A stretch of DNA of 64,000 nucleotides from Hydnum rufescens UP504. Taxonomy: Eukaryota; Basidiomycota; Agaricomycetes; Cantharellales; Hydnaceae. Below are positions 1 through 18,566 of this stretch, piece after piece. The notes under the pieces are model-generated. The model had not been told where the DNA came from. It ran no database searches and was given only the letters and a program-made list of their open reading frames with translations. The first letter of the stretch is position 1. The number at the start of each line of letters is the position of its first letter. The translations under genes were made by a program, and so were the position numbers. Location of the stretch: positions 186,001 to 250,000 of the forward strand of contig MU128945.1 of the NCBI GenBank assembly GCA_014904985.1, written 5' to 3'.

Positions 1-1771
1 TGGTTTACCATACTTTTCCCATCTCATTTCCGCAGGTTTCACCCAAGCTTCCCAGCCAAACTGTCCCGAAGACGAACGTCGTAAACTTTTAAATTTTGTC
101 GTGGTTGGCGGAGGTCCTACGGTCAGTCTTGGTCCTGCTCTTCTTTACCATTCTGTATTCTTACTTTGATTTGAATTTCCGTATACTCTGCCTTGCTAGG
201 GTGTGGAATTCGCTGCAGAATTGCACGATCTTTGTACGACTGACATGCGAAAACATTACCCTGAATTGATAAAGTTCGTTCGGATCACCATCTATGAAGT
301 GAGTCCTTATACCTGTTTTTGCCTGTTTTTGCGGTCATTCACAATAACGGTCCTTGTTAAGACTGGCGATAAGATTTTAAGCGCATTCGACAAGAGTTTA
401 GCTGAATATGCTTCGCATCGATTCGCCAAAAAGGGCATGTGCGTCAATTTCTACCTACAGTATGATTATGTGCTGATTTCCTAACGAAAATGAAGACACG
501 TGAAGAAAAATCATCGAGTGGAAGAAGTTAAACCTGTAGGTCTCTTCATCAAAGGGACGTTTCCTCTTGGTTTCCTTGCACTCATCTCGCTTCTACCTGC
601 AGTTTAGCCTCAAGGTTGACAAAGAAGGATGGGGTATGTTTCAATCATGTTTTTTTCTACTCCTGGACTAGTTTTTTTGACAAATTGATTTTTTTAGTAC
701 CGTTTGGTATGTGCGTCTGGAGTACAGGTCTGGCGGTAAATCCTCTGGTTTCGACTCTCGCCGGACAACTTCAATTGTGTGCCAAAAAGGGCTCGTGAGT
801 ATTTCCTATTTCACCCTTCCATCCGAGTTAGCGTGGGGTGGGTGATTGCCCTCCGATTTCTAAGCTCTTGAACCCACCCCTGCACATAGGCTCGTGACGG
901 ACGGACACCTACACGTTCTGGATGCCAAGACAGGCGAAGCTCTATCAAACGTTTGGGCCATAGGCGATGCGGTCGGGACAGTGATGCGGGAAGGGCGCAG
1001 CAATCCTGTTGCTGCTCCTCTACCCGCTACAGCACAGGTCGCTAGTCAGATGGGTAACGTACGTTCACTTTCTCTGTTTTTCGATCCTTGCCAAGCCTCT
1101 CGGTGGCTCGCACTCGACGTTCCGCTGGTTTCGGCTTTTGTAGCCAGTATGACGATACTGCCTTTTTTACTAACGTGCATCGTGATTGTAATGCAGTACC
1201 TCGTTAAAACACTCAATATAGGGGCTGAGCAAACGGAAGAATTCAAATTCGCATCAAGGGGTAACCTCGCATATGTTGGAGATGGGTATGTGTCGATTGC
1301 AACAGCCTATCTTTCCTCCCTCTCCTTTCTAGTAGTAGAGGGTCAGGCAGTTAGACGTCGACTTCTTTCTTTTGGTGCAGGAACGCGATATATGATCGTA
1401 GCATGGTAGAATCGGGTCCTCAAACCAAAGTTAGAGGGTGCGTCCCTCTTATTCTCCTTGGATTTTTCGTGAATTGTCCTAACCATTGATTACATTTATA
1501 CATCCTACCTCTGGACTTCCTCACACCAATCACCCCTAGTCGACTCGCTTGGTTGTTGTGGCGCTCTACATATGTTTCCATGGCGAGTCCCCGAAATATG
1601 TACGTGTTCCATTTCCCTTGCACTATCCGTTTTTATGCTTCGATTTCGACTCCTCGATACGAGCTAACCTCCCCCCCCTTTCCCTTTCTGTTTCGTCCTT
1701 TGGTAAGGCTGAATATACCATGGTATTGGTTCACGAATTGGGTCTTTGGGCGCGATCTCAGTCGTTTCTAA
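1..1771 (+). CDS. External (type II) NADH:ubiquinone oxidoreductase, 3' part
   Basis: This is the C-terminal part of a rotenone-insensitive NDE/NDI-type flavoenzyme, which oxidises NADH and reduces ubiquinone at the mitochondrial inner membrane. The window opens in an intron; the first visible exon starts near position 36. The second Rossmann motif reads VVVGGGPTGVEFAAEL, split by an intron after GGGPT, and is followed by HDLCTTDMRKHYPEL. Later exons carry the FAD-side motif WAIGDAV (about 954-975), LPATAQVASQMG (about 1021-1055) and the membrane-anchoring end, including YWFTNWVFGRDLSRF before the TAA at 1769. At least seven short introns are visible. The C-terminal NWxFGRD-SRF signature is typical of fungal NDE/NDI proteins. 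The N-terminus lies outside the window, so external versus internal orientation cannot be decided. It converges with the next gene. Confidence 0.93.
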
Positions 1772-2820
1772 GCTTTCATTATTCTGGCCTAGCCATGGGG
1801 GGGAGGGGGCGTTCATTTTGCGATTACACTACCACACTACCGTCGATACCTTGTGCATCTAGAGTCGCGGTTCGTAGATTTGGGCCATAGAATAGAGGCC
1901 CTTACATACAGAGTTTTTCACTTCAGAATATGATATCATTGGACACCCATTTCCTGGCATTCCAGATAGTACATCCCCCTGCAGGACTAATATTCTTAGG
2001 TGCATCTTTCTGCTTCCTTTTCTCAAGAACTACAGAGCCTGAGCGGTTGAAAGAATCAAGAATCTTTCGCCAGATTCTAGGTTTTTTTTTCTTTTTTTTC
2101 TTTTTTTCACATGGATTCCCTCAGCCACTCAGGGCCTAATTCTGTCGATTATCAAGGGCCGACCCTACTCTTGATGGTTGATTTGGAGAGCTTACAGCAG
2201 ATGAATGACATGTCTCTTGTATGAATGTACTAACGATTCCTGGGGCCGTGCTTATATACTGTAGAGGCTGGCTGGCTGGCAAAAGCCTGCCTGCCCCGGA
2301 TGCGTGCTTGCGACGCATTGTCCATCATCAAACCCAGTTATTTATTTCAAAATTGGACGAACGGCTGCGGAATACCATGACATTAAATGTCTTCATTGAA
2401 TAAACGATCAGCGCTTGGGTTCCATAAATAAGACGGCTGCGGGCATTTCTTCTACGTTTGGTCGCGAAACGATTTTATTTGCCAAGTCCAATATATAGCA
2501 TCAACTTTCACCCAGCTTCTCCATGCTCTAGAGTCAGGATGTGCCTAAGCTCTCACCTTCACAAATTGCCGGCATGGGATAGATTTTCATTAGTGAACAC
2601 ATCCGGCTCGCGCAATGGGGTAGTTCAAAATTAAATACCGGGGAGGTATATCAGCAATCACGATCTTCCTCGAGCGGACACACACGGTTGGATCACTCCA
2701 CAGTACCGTCAGATGCCTACCGCTTAGAATCAACTACAGCAGTTGTACGCTAGGGTGACGGAAGCACATGTTGATGAGTAGGAAATGCATGCAGGTTTCT
2801 TTGAATCGGTGGTACAGCCC
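1772..2820. other. Intergenic, convergent 3' regions
   Basis: About 1 kb lies between the convergent stops of the NADH dehydrogenase and MetAP2. It contains T-rich tracts (about 2083-2107). I see no protein family, RNA gene or transposon terminus in it. Confidence 0.6.
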
Positions 2821-4753
<1,933 letters not shown>

Positions 4754-4881
4754 AGCTTGCGAGGCCGGCAAGCTCCGTTCTACTCATTCCCAAATTTTAG
4801 AAGACCAGCGGCGCGCCTGAGTCGTGCTGCTCCCCTTGTATCCCTCCTACCCCTCTTATTTCCCATACAAGCTTCCATCAT
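4754..4881. promoter_or_regulatory. Shared divergent promoter, MetAP2 / UBC12
   Basis: The two ATGs (4753 minus, 4882 plus) are only 128 bp apart, so both promoters and both 5' leaders must lie in this interval. No clear TATA box is visible. That is inference from spacing, not from a motif. Confidence 0.6.
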
Positions 4882-5745
4882 GATCAAGGTAACCTGTTCC
4901 ATACTGAATATCTTGCCCCATTATGCTGTAGTTATCCGGTACTGTCCATGCTTGCTCACTCCTTCGTCCGCAGATCTGGTCTATGAAGAAATCGGAGGAT
5001 GCGGCTGCAAAGAAAAAGCCCAAGACGAGTGCAGCACAGATACGCGTTCAGAAAGGCATGTTCTCGATGGGCGTCTGCCTCGAGGCAAGACTAGCGTCCA
5101 GACTGATATTGGCTTCTGGTCAGACTTGACTGAACTCGACCTGCCGAGCACGATGAAGACCGACTTCCCCGACCCAGCAGACTTGCTCAACTTTACTCTA
5201 ACGATCACCCCTGATGAAGGTGAGTCACCACGAGCCATCTGCTTTCCTCATGAGCTAACACGAGGTTGATAGGGATGTATCAGGGGGGTTCATTTTCATT
5301 CTCATTCAACATCAACACGAACTATCCACATGACCCACCAAAAGTCAAATGTATCCCCAAGGTAAGACACATCCATTTGCCCAGTATTTGGATTATACCT
5401 TGCTATTATCACCCGATAGATATATCACCCCAACGTAGATCTGGAGGGGAATGTTTGCTTGAATATTCTGCGCGAGGATTGGAAGCCCGTGCTAAACCTC
5501 AACACTGTCATGGTTGGGCTACAGTATCTTTTCTTGGAACCAAATGCGGACGATCCGCTCAATAAAGGCGCGTCTTATTGATGTTCTCGTTGCATGGATC
5601 CTAACCCACACTTGTATCCGATGCAGAAGCGGCCGAGGACCTGCGGAGGGACCGAGAAGGGTTCGTACGAAATGTAAAGAATTCTCTCAAGGGTGGCTCT
5701 GTGAAAGGCGAGGTCTACGATCGTGCCCTTGCGGCGGCCCGATGA
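4882..5745 (+). CDS. NEDD8-conjugating enzyme E2 (UBC12)
   Basis: Carries activated NEDD8/Rub1 from the E1 to cullins. The N-terminus MIKIWSMKK matches the UBC12-specific extension that docks on the NEDD8 E1. Core motifs are PDLLNF-like [20 protein letters not shown], the HPN motif in [16 protein letters not shown] with the catalytic Cys, [25 protein letters not shown], and a C-terminus ending RALAAAR with TGA at 5743-5745. Exons as read are 4882-4890, 4974-5055, 5124-5219, 5273-5361, about 5422-5567 and 5627-5745. Two introns (5056-5123 and 5568-5626) require GC donors to keep the conserved protein in frame (see findings). It converges on the HIU hydrolase gene 179 bp downstream. Confidence 0.95.
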
Positions 5746-5924
5746 GACACAATAACGTCAACGCACATCTAATACCACTGTTACACCTCACTCTGGCTAG
5801 TCCATATCGCAATTTGTGCCCTCATTGTCCTGTCAATACGAACGATGCATAATCCTCTCGTCTCCCTTAAAGGTCTTTATTGAGGCCAAATTACGGTAAT
5901 ACATTAGGTGGACCAGTGTGGCGC

Positions 5925-6467
5925 TCAACTTCCCCGATAAGTGGTATACGACCAAGGACTGAGAAGGAGGGGTATATGGTAATGATCTTCAGCTTTCGCA
6001 ACGTGGAACGTGACCTTAAGGGTGTGTTTGCAGAAATAATCAAAGGTTAGGACCCATCAAAGGAGAGACCCAGAAACAGGGATTACACACCTCGACCAGG
6101 GGATAGAACGACTCTCGCTTCGTGGCGACGAAATAATCACCAGTCTGGAAGGTCATCTTATACATCCCCGCTTTAAGCGATTGACTTGGTTGGAGGAGTG
6201 TGTTGCATCTTCCATCTGCATCGGTTATACTGCTCCATACTGTGTCAGAGATAAGTCTGAGGACTCTACTTCCCTCTGTCTTACCCCCTGCCTAGCAAGT
6301 TGAATTTCCCTACTCTGAAATCAAAGTGTTCAAGAAATATACCAATATCCCGCCCAGGTTGGCCTAAAGTAGAATCGAGCACTGCAATAAAATCAGGATG
6401 AGCCTCACGTATCTAAAATCTAAGCAGATTCCAGACCGTGGCAGGTAATAGGGGATCGGTCAGCCAT
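5925..6467 (-). CDS. 5-hydroxyisourate hydrolase (transthyretin-like)
   Basis: Hydrolyses 5-hydroxyisourate, the urate oxidase product, in purine degradation toward allantoin. The gene is cut into several small exons, so no long ORF shows. Read on the minus strand from ATG 6467 the pieces are [10 protein letters not shown], then [11 protein letters not shown] after an intron, then [29 protein letters not shown] and [10 protein letters not shown], and after a further intron [20 protein letters not shown] and SYTTYRGS with the stop at 5927-5925. The C-terminal YRGS tetrapeptide and the TDADGR and [10 protein letters not shown] blocks are diagnostic of HIU hydrolases rather than true transthyretins. 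The exact junction between the LDSTLG block and TDADGR (about 6270-6340) is not resolved; a 40-55 nt intron fits. The YRGS end is not followed by a peroxisomal extension. Confidence 0.9.
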
Positions 6468-7891
6468 CTAACTGTGGGGGGACCCGAAACGTACGGCGTC
6501 TGCCGAAACTCTCTACCACCTTCGTAGTTCCGACGATTCCTAATGCACAATGCGCACTTTCGCTATTTTGATGACTATAGCCACAAATTCCATGGGATTA
6601 TGTCCGCAACTCAGAATTGACTGTCGACCTCATCGACTATGGGACAGACCCGAGACCTTCTCAAAAGTCAAACCCTTGAGAAAATGGGTCTCTTACCTTT
6701 TCAGACCAGGTCTAAGCGATACCCGTGGCAATTAACCATTTCTGAAATGGCAATGCATAGTGCGGGAGAAGCACTAGGGAGATTGATCTCCGCCTCCCGG
6801 GCGCCAGTCCATCACACCACCGTCTATTCCATCATCTATAACGTCTGGACAATTTATCAGTCAGAGCGCTTTCGCACATCATGGCATTCAAAGATTCGAT
6901 GTGCCCAGCGGACATGCGCAAAGTGTATATTTCAGGTATGCCGTCCACTCAGAGACCAGAAATTTGCATCGAACAAATCCATTTGGCCTCGCAACAGAGG
7001 CTAGATGTGACAGCCTGCTTCTTCTAAGCACGTCGAAATCATATCGCCTTCACTTCACCATTCAGCCCCCTGCTACTGTCAATGGACTTCATTCATCAAA
7101 ATCACCATACATCCAGGCAACACAGAACGCCGTGGCATGGAAAGACCCCTTCGGGGGAGAGTTGTAGGTCTCGTTCAGGCACGTATACATGGTCACGCTT
7201 CATTCACCCATTCTCCGCAGCATGGTGACTCCAGTAACTACTGCGTGCAGAGCGGCCATAGATTTGTGCGAGCACCATTTTGGGCATTCGGGGCGGATCG
7301 TCGCATGGTGTTATCTGGATCTCTCCGCGACAGACGAAGGTGAACCTCATATTCATGTGAAGACAGGACTACGCTCACGCACAGTATCCCTGCAGAGATA
7401 CGCGTCCGTTTGAAAACTGAAACGAACATGACAGTCGGAGAATTGACAATATGTGTGACATCCACTCTCATGTCCACTAGTGACGCTGTCGACTGGGCCA
7501 ACCGGGCAGCGCGGGATCACAGACACAGGATCAGCGATGTCCTTGAAGCTGTCACTGCCGTAGCAGGAGTCACAAACCAAATTACAGATGCCATAGCAAA
7601 TATTACGGACGCCATAACAAATCGTACACACAGAACTAAGTCATGAGTGCGCTAAGGCTATATGGCTCAGTGTATGCGTACATATTAGACAGATAACAAT
7701 GTACATGTGTCAGTGGGATTGATATGCAAGGGAAGGCAGTGGGCTATACCTCAGTCATGTGCGCCGAGGCAATATAGCTGCGGGTGGTGGTGGTGCTCTT
7801 ATATACTGCTTCGGGCTGCCTACACGTCAGGGGACTCAGGGCGCCTAGTCTTGTTGTTGGCTTCGGCAACTTCCGTCTCTCGCCTGAAAGT
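6468..7891. other. Gap between divergent genes; no recognised gene
   Basis: About 1.4 kb lies between the HIU hydrolase start (minus) and the PRP22 start (plus). Short ORFs occur on both strands. One on the plus strand (about 7410-7646) ends in an amphipathic stretch with repeated TDAI-type units, but I recognise no family and see no convincing exon chain. It may hold an orphan gene or only regulatory sequence. Confidence 0.4.
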
Positions 7892-11929
<4,038 letters not shown>

Positions 11930-14900
11930 GAGTTCTGGGGCAGTGTTGTACTAGATTTGTATTGTTTAGTTTATTAATGAGATTACTCTCGATGGTGCTC
12001 TCCCTTTGTCCAGGCTCTGGACTCATTCAAGGTCCATGGGATCCCCTGGTTGCTGATAGCCACAAGTCGACTAGGATAGAATCTCCCGCACCCATTAGCC
12101 ATGGTCCTTCTTGACCCAGTCTCCCAGATGAGATAGAGAGAGAACCGTGCAATTAGACGAATATCGCTCGAGGGAGATCGAACGGGGAGGGGCAATTTGA
12201 GCGCGAAGCGAAAGATATAGATGGTGGCGCTGTGTTAACTCGGGACCGCGAGTCATAATGAACCGTGAACTGCGCGCGCGAACTTGGGATGCTCGTCCGC
12301 GGTTCAGCACTGCACTACCTGCGCGCCGGGCGGGCCGTAAAAACGTGGATATAAATATACTAGTATACAAATATACCTCCCGCCGATACGTACTGTAGCA
12401 ATTCGCGGGATCTGAGGCTATAAGGGAAGCGTAACCCCTCGGATCATTGTCGTTTTTGCGCCAGCCAGTGTACGTGATTTTCCCTGATTATTTCAATGCG
12501 ACCCCAAGAGTGCTGTATGGGTGTTTGAGAGCAGGGAAATCAGATCGTATATAGTATATATACATATGCATATGTATGGAGTTGGGGAGTATCAAAGCAA
12601 TCTATGAGCATGATGAGGAAGGAGAAGACAGAGATCCACATCTTTGTGGCCCTAGGCACGAAGCCCCACCACCTGCAGGCACAGTATATTATATATCTGA
12701 AATTGATTGATGAAACACAGGGTATAGGTTAAGGAAGGGAAGGCATAAATAAACAATCACGAGTTCACAAGTACAAGTCGGTCGGTTGGGATCCCCAGCC
12801 GAAACAAAAACAGACACAATGCAAATATTAGCTGGCGCAGCGGCGGGATGAACACCAAAATCCCATTACAACACAAGCTACAACACGCACAGAGCGCCGC
12901 CTGAGAATCGATCGCGATGAGGACCACTCAGGGAGTCAGGGCTATCTACCTGTATGCCTGCACAACAGGTGTTTAGCTAGCTCAGGGGGTGGGTGTGGCG
13001 TAAGTAGAATTGACCAAGGATATATACATACTAAAATTGAGGGTCGCGTCGCGTTTTTCAATTCCCAGCCAAGTAAGTAAGTGAGGACGCGTACGCGGTG
13101 GATCCTCGATTCGAACCCAGAGCTTCTTCTCGTACGTCCTCCTCGTCGTTGTGGTTATACTGAAGAATTTCTGGAGACCACGCCTCCCACAGGTACGCAC
13201 AATCTCCGAATATTTTTCAGCGGACGGGAGAGGATGGGGGTTGGGGGTGGGTGGGTGGAAGGGGGGCCCTTGCGGTACCGCGAACCTGAACGACTAGTGG
13301 CGATTGGACTGCCCTGCATTCCGAGGCAAGCCACAATCCCCTCGGAGACCACATTCTTGACGGGAAACTCAAGAAAAGAAGAAAAAAAAAGAAAAAAAAG
13401 AATGCAAAAAAAAAGCCAATCGTGGAATGCTTTTCGGTGGCGCCTCGCCGTCAACGTGGGCGGAGGACCTACTGTAATACGGCCAGAGTTTTTTTTTTGG
13501 GTTTTTTCTTTCTTTCGGTCCCTCGTTTCCGAGCTATTGTTATTCACTTGTTTTTCCCGACATCCCCCCGCAGGGCAGGTACTGTACCCCCGGGGAGGCC
13601 GTTACGATGCGCGCGGAATCTCCTCGGAGATTCGAACGGGACTAAAAGATCCAATGGATAGCGGTCAAGATACGGGCGGACGCCGAGGAGCCGACCCGAA
13701 GGCCTCCCGCCAGATCATCGCAATACAGTACAGGTACAATCTTTGCGGGCAGAGAATCGCACGATATATAGTTCGTGCATTGCGTACGGTAAGTGTAAGG
13801 GGTGTCTGCGCGCGCAGGGTGTCGGCTTTGCAAAATTGGGTGGGGAGCGAACACACGAACGAGTTGCCGTTTGTCTTGACCATGCACGCCCGAATGGTCC
13901 AAATTTTTGCATCTGGTGGTGGGACACAATAGTCTTCATTGGGTCCCAAGTCAGGTGCGACAGATATCTGACATGTTCCTTTCCTGGGTGCTTTCCGCTA
14001 GGCGGACAAACATCGATATTTCTGGCCAGCGATTGGACCCATTGAGGCAACCTGGCATGCTTCATAAATGTCGCACCCACCCGATTGAGGAGGGGGGCCG
14101 TCCTTATCCGACACGAATGGTGAGTTGTTTCAATGTTCTATTACCAGATACAGAAGAATGCGGTGCTGTGGCGCCTTGCATAAATGTCGGGATCACTCTG
14201 CGGTCCCTTCCGAGAATCGTATCCAAGCGCCGGTAAGGGCTAGCGCTGTCTCACGTGACTTGACACTCACTGGATATCTTTCTTCCAAGTGATCTCCCTG
14301 AAAAATGCGGAAATGGCATGTTCAGAAGGGCTCGCTCGAAGGGTTGCATCTCAAGAATCTTTAATGGTCCATGTCATTGCCAAAAGAGTCCGCCCACAGC
14401 ACACCACACGCACGCGAAATGTGATTTTACACGTGGCGTTTCAAATCACCATGCAGGGTAAAGTTGCGCAATGTTGTGCGTATGTCTAGTACCGTAACTA
14501 ACCGTGGGTGTATGAAGCTGGGAAAAAAATAAGTACGCGAATGGCCAAGCTTATTCTCAAAACTGCAACCCAATTGGCCGAATCAAGGATCAAGTCAGGC
14601 GAGGGTGATCTGAGCACTTTGCCTGCCCCCTCCCCCTCCGCCCCCCTCTCAAAAGGAAAAAAGAAAAAAAAAACCACTAGACCTTTCTTGGGAAAAGGCA
14701 CGGGTGTCGTTCTTCACCGCCTCTTCCAATCGAACATTTGTCTGAAGGCACTAGTCGGCCTTTGTCCGCTTGTGGTTGCCTTGGCTGCTGGCCCGGAAAG
14801 CACTAGTTCTGATCTCTAACGTTGCGTGTCAATGAGTAATCTATGAGATCTGGCGCCAAGCGTGGTTTCATTTCTCCGCATTAATCACCTCCTTTGTGCG

Positions 14901-16848
14901 CCTTTCTTTGTTATTACACTCAGGTTAATTTAGGAGGGAAATAAGAGGCGAATATATCTCGCACCGCACCGCATCGCATCCTCCTAGGCGTCGAGCCCCC
15001 CCGCCCCCCCACGTACTTGTCACTGCGCACTCAAATTATGTCCAGAAAAAAACAAAAAACAAGGGGGTAAATCCACGTGCGCACCGTATGGTCTTTCGAG
15101 GTTATTCTTCTTCACTAGTCGCCCGCCCTCGGGCAAAGCAGCCGACTCCTAAATACGGGCGCGGAGATAATTTCAAAAAAAAAATTCAAAAACACAAAAA
15201 GAACAAAAAAATTAATTACAAAAAACTCTCGGTGTTTTCTCAAAGCCCTTCGTAATCACCATCACTTGAAAGCGCATGATTTCGGAGTTTGAAGGCTAAT
15301 TTCAAATTTTCATTTGATGTAACCGTATCAAGGGGGGGCGGACTTTTGTCTCGCTCCGCCACGCAACCGCCAACACAACACAGCACAACAACAATGAACA
15401 CATGGCCGTGTTACATATAGAGATGAGTGCGAATATGGGAAGAATGACACGGTCAGAATAAGGATTCACGTTCGTGCTCATCCTGAACTCTTGGATGCCC
15501 CCAAAATAAATGAATGAGGGAACAAGGGAGAAACCGCCGGCGTCATATTATTATGTAAGGAATGATTTGTCGGAGGCGCCTCCACCATCAGGGTCTCGAA
15601 CAGACAGAAAAAAACAGACTCCCAAAAAAGGGCAAAAATGCTATTTCAGTTGAAACCATGGTGAAATATTGGGTTGAGCTAGAGTCGGATATTGAGAAAA
15701 GAATTTCCGGATGTGGGAATATCACCAAAAGGTCTGGGAGAGCCAAAAGTAGAGATTATAGGTGATTCCTACATATTGTTCCATTAGTTTGCACCCGGCA
15801 AAACCCGGTGTTGAGTTTGTCATCGTTGCGCAGTCGGGGGCCACTGAGACAAATATCAAGCTAACAAGGTCAAGGAGGGAACATGGAGGAGGGAGAATGC
15901 AACCCTGGATGTCAATTCGAGGGGCGATTGAATGGGGAAGCTCACTAGAATTGAGTCTGAATTGTCATTCATGATAAGATACAGGGTCTCCGTCATCCGA
16001 TATCTCCTGGAGCGCGCCCCAAACACGGATGATAATAGGCATCGCACAGTTGGTTGTGGCGCCGTTTGGGCGCCCAATGCTTTTCATCCGAAACCACAAC
16101 GCGGCATCCAAGAACGCGCAAGCGTGTGGTTCTACAGCGCCTGGGCGATTGGGCGGTGTCGAGGTGCCGGCCCGAAATGACTAAAATTCGCGATGAATGC
16201 AAAGCTCTACGGTTTGGAGAAAAATGAATTGTGACAAAAGGAGAATAATCGGATGAGTAGGATCGAGGCTAGCCTGAAAGAGCATCCCTTTCTTGGTTTC
16301 CCCCTCCCAACGCCCACGATATGAACGGAAATAGTGATGCGGCGTTGCGAGTGTGTGGCGGCGGTGTCGGTGCACAATTGAATACCGCTGCGCCAAATCA
16401 GGCCGCGCAACATCACAAGCGAAATCTACATAAACATAAAAAAGATCCTGTAATCAGGGCGGGGAAACCGTCGGGAAACATAATATGACATAAGCTTCAT
16501 CCCATGAAGACGACCCTGGCTCCGCGGGCCCAATGGGAGGCGCTACTGAGACACACCACCGAGGCGCCTCAATGGCTGCCAGCGACGCCCATGCGCCGCA
16601 GTGAGGCGACGTCGCAGTGCACTCTGCCGCTGGCAACGGAGATCTTGATCCCTGTGCGCCCTTTGTGTGAGTGGAAACGTGTTCCGGGCGATGTGTGACT
16701 TTGCATCGCGGGGGCGGACAGCCCAACACCTACGCTTCAAGCCACCAGAGTTCCCTCTGATCTCGAGCACACTTTCAGTGCACCGCCGGCAGCGAAATCC
16801 AAAGGCGCGCGGCAACCGCCGTATCTCACTCTCCCAGGAAAACAACTC
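11930..16848. other. 4.9 kb gene-poor interval
   Basis: No recognisable protein, tRNA or transposon was found between PRP22 and the zinc-finger gene. The stretch contains homopolymer and purine tracts (13375-13415, 14640-14675, 15045-15065, 15170-15235) and ORFs of low complexity, the largest at 13081-13932 on the plus strand. That ORF has no family resemblance and its codon use looks random. The length is unusual in an otherwise compact genome, so long leaders, non-coding RNA or distal regulation of the zinc-finger gene are possible. Confidence 0.45.
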
Positions 16849-16855
16849 TATAAAG
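16849..16855 (+). promoter_or_regulatory. TATA-like element, zinc-finger gene
   Basis: TATAAAG lies 67 bp upstream of the ATG at 16916, a plausible core promoter position for a short-leader fungal gene. The call rests on motif and spacing only. Confidence 0.4.
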
Positions 16856-16915
16856 GTCCACGCTTTCCATCACAAATTTAGATTTCCCCTCCCTCCCTCT
16901 TCCTGGTCATCCGCC

Positions 16916-18566
16916 ATGGCCAACCTCGATGCGCTCAAGGCACTCCATATGCACCTAGCGAGCGCCACGGCCATTTCACAATGGTTGAGCCGACAGGCGG
17001 GTTTGTCACCCGATGCACTCACCCCACGAACGGGTCTTGTAGGTCGAGAGCCCAAGTTCTACGCTGTCCAATTCCTCATCCCTTTGGACAGCCAGAGACC
17101 ATATCTCCTCCATTCACACCACCTGTTCTCGATGACAGACACAGAACAGGTCCCCAGCACCGCATCGGTTTCGATGAGAATGAGGTGTGCCACCTTAATT
17201 AAACCCGCTCTTCGCAGTCTTTCATTTGACACCATTTTCGCCCCATCTTGATCCAATCAACAGCGCATTCGACTCCCGCCCCACTCGGTGCCATAAACCA
17301 CCCGCCCCCTGATGCTGGCCCTGGGCGTCGTCTCATTGGCCCTGACCAACCCGGCACTCGTCTACGCTACGATGACCCAACCGACGATCGATTCCCTCGA
17401 GGAGCTCCCCGCGACAATTACCCTACCCCGGACCGCCATATTTACGCCCCGACGAATGGGGAACTCGCACGCCACAATTCGATATCATCACGCTTGCCAC
17501 CACACCCGCGCCCGATGCCACCCCATGATTTACCTCACAGGGGTCGCGAGGACCAGGCCCATTCTCACGACTATCACGATTCTTATGAGCGCCGAGACCG
17601 ACAGGCGGCCTACGACTCCCGTGATGAGCTGTACCCACCGCCACAAAAGCATGCCCAGCAACCGCCCCCCATAATCAGACAATTTCGCGCACCTACCCAC
17701 CTTCGACGTCTAGCCGGTATGAATACGGCGTCCCAAGCCCACGCAGCGAGACTCGGGACACCCGAGGGCCCAGGCTGACTCGATCGTCATCTCCTCGTAA
17801 CGACCGATCTTCAGGACCGCACTCACGTCGGGGATCGCCGCCGGCCAGATACCCCGAGCCAGCACCGCCGTCATCAACTCTCGAAAACCAGCCCGTTGCC
17901 TTGCAAGGCATCCGCTCCCGCAAGCAGCCTGGCGCCATCCTCGTCAACTCTGCTGGCCAACGTATCTGCAGAGAGTGTGGGCAAATTGGGAGGTATCGCG
18001 ACGGGCGATGCATTGAGAAATGGGGGCCTGTGAGTCCACATACGCTCTTTCACCGCTGATGGCAACAGGTAATTGACGTCTGGACACCAGGGTCCCGAAG
18101 GACCGGGGACAGTTTGCGATCGGTGCGTTGCCATTTTCATCAGGGGTCCTGGATTCGAATCCTCATGATCTTTAATAGATGTCGCAAACGGATGAAACGT
18201 CTACAGATCAGGAACATTCCCGGGGAGCCAGGACAGCAACCATCTCCGCCCAATGAGATTCCCCTGGTACCTCCACCCGCCGGGTCCCCCAAGGTCCCTC
18301 TTCTCCGGCGTATATCGCCTCATGCTTCTGATGATATGGAGGTGGATCAGGATGATGAGGACGAGGACCAAGAGCGTTCTTATTCCCCTCGCAGCAAGAA
18401 AGAGGCCTCGGATGAGTCCTCGAGCAAAAGGAGGCCCCTTATGATTTGGGGACAAGACTCGACCCGCACCCATATACCATCCCGTGGTTCACAACCATTA
18501 CCCCCTTCCCTTCGTCCTGTCTCCACCACCTCGAGATCGTGCAGCCCCGACGAACTTAGCGACTGA
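16916..18566 (+). CDS. GATA-like Cys4 zinc-finger protein
   Basis: A probable transcription factor of a fungal GATA-like type. From ATG 16916 the first exon reads MANLDALKALHMHLASATA, an N-terminal helix, and later exons form a long Pro/Arg/Ser-rich disordered stretch (about 17260-17900). The zinc site is assembled from three exons at about 17955-18200: CRECGQIGRYRDGRC, then KWGPGPEGPGTVCDRC, followed by basic RKRMKRLQ. Introns at the WGP and CDR codons join in phase. The CxxC pairs are about 25 residues apart, longer than the 17-18 of classical GATA fingers. The C-terminus has an acidic segment (MEVDQDDEDEDQE, about 18338) and ends SPDELSD at TGA 18564-18566. Internal exon boundaries in the disordered part are only approximate. 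The DNA target is unknown. Confidence 0.75.

Noticed and set aside
7353..7631. A minus-strand Cys-rich ORF resembling a small secreted protein
   Set aside because: It is antisense to an open plus frame, starts without a convincing signal peptide, and its Cys residues come from a repeated TACGG/CATAG pattern.
13081..13932. A 283-codon plus-strand ORF in the gene-poor interval
   Set aside because: Its translation includes homopolymer-derived Lys/Glu runs and no recognisable motif; the opposite strand is equally open, so it is not supported as a gene.
18143..18160. tRNA B-box-like sequence (GGATTCGAATCC)
   Set aside because: It lies inside an intron of the zinc-finger gene, is simply a palindrome, and has no A box or acceptor stem at the right distance.
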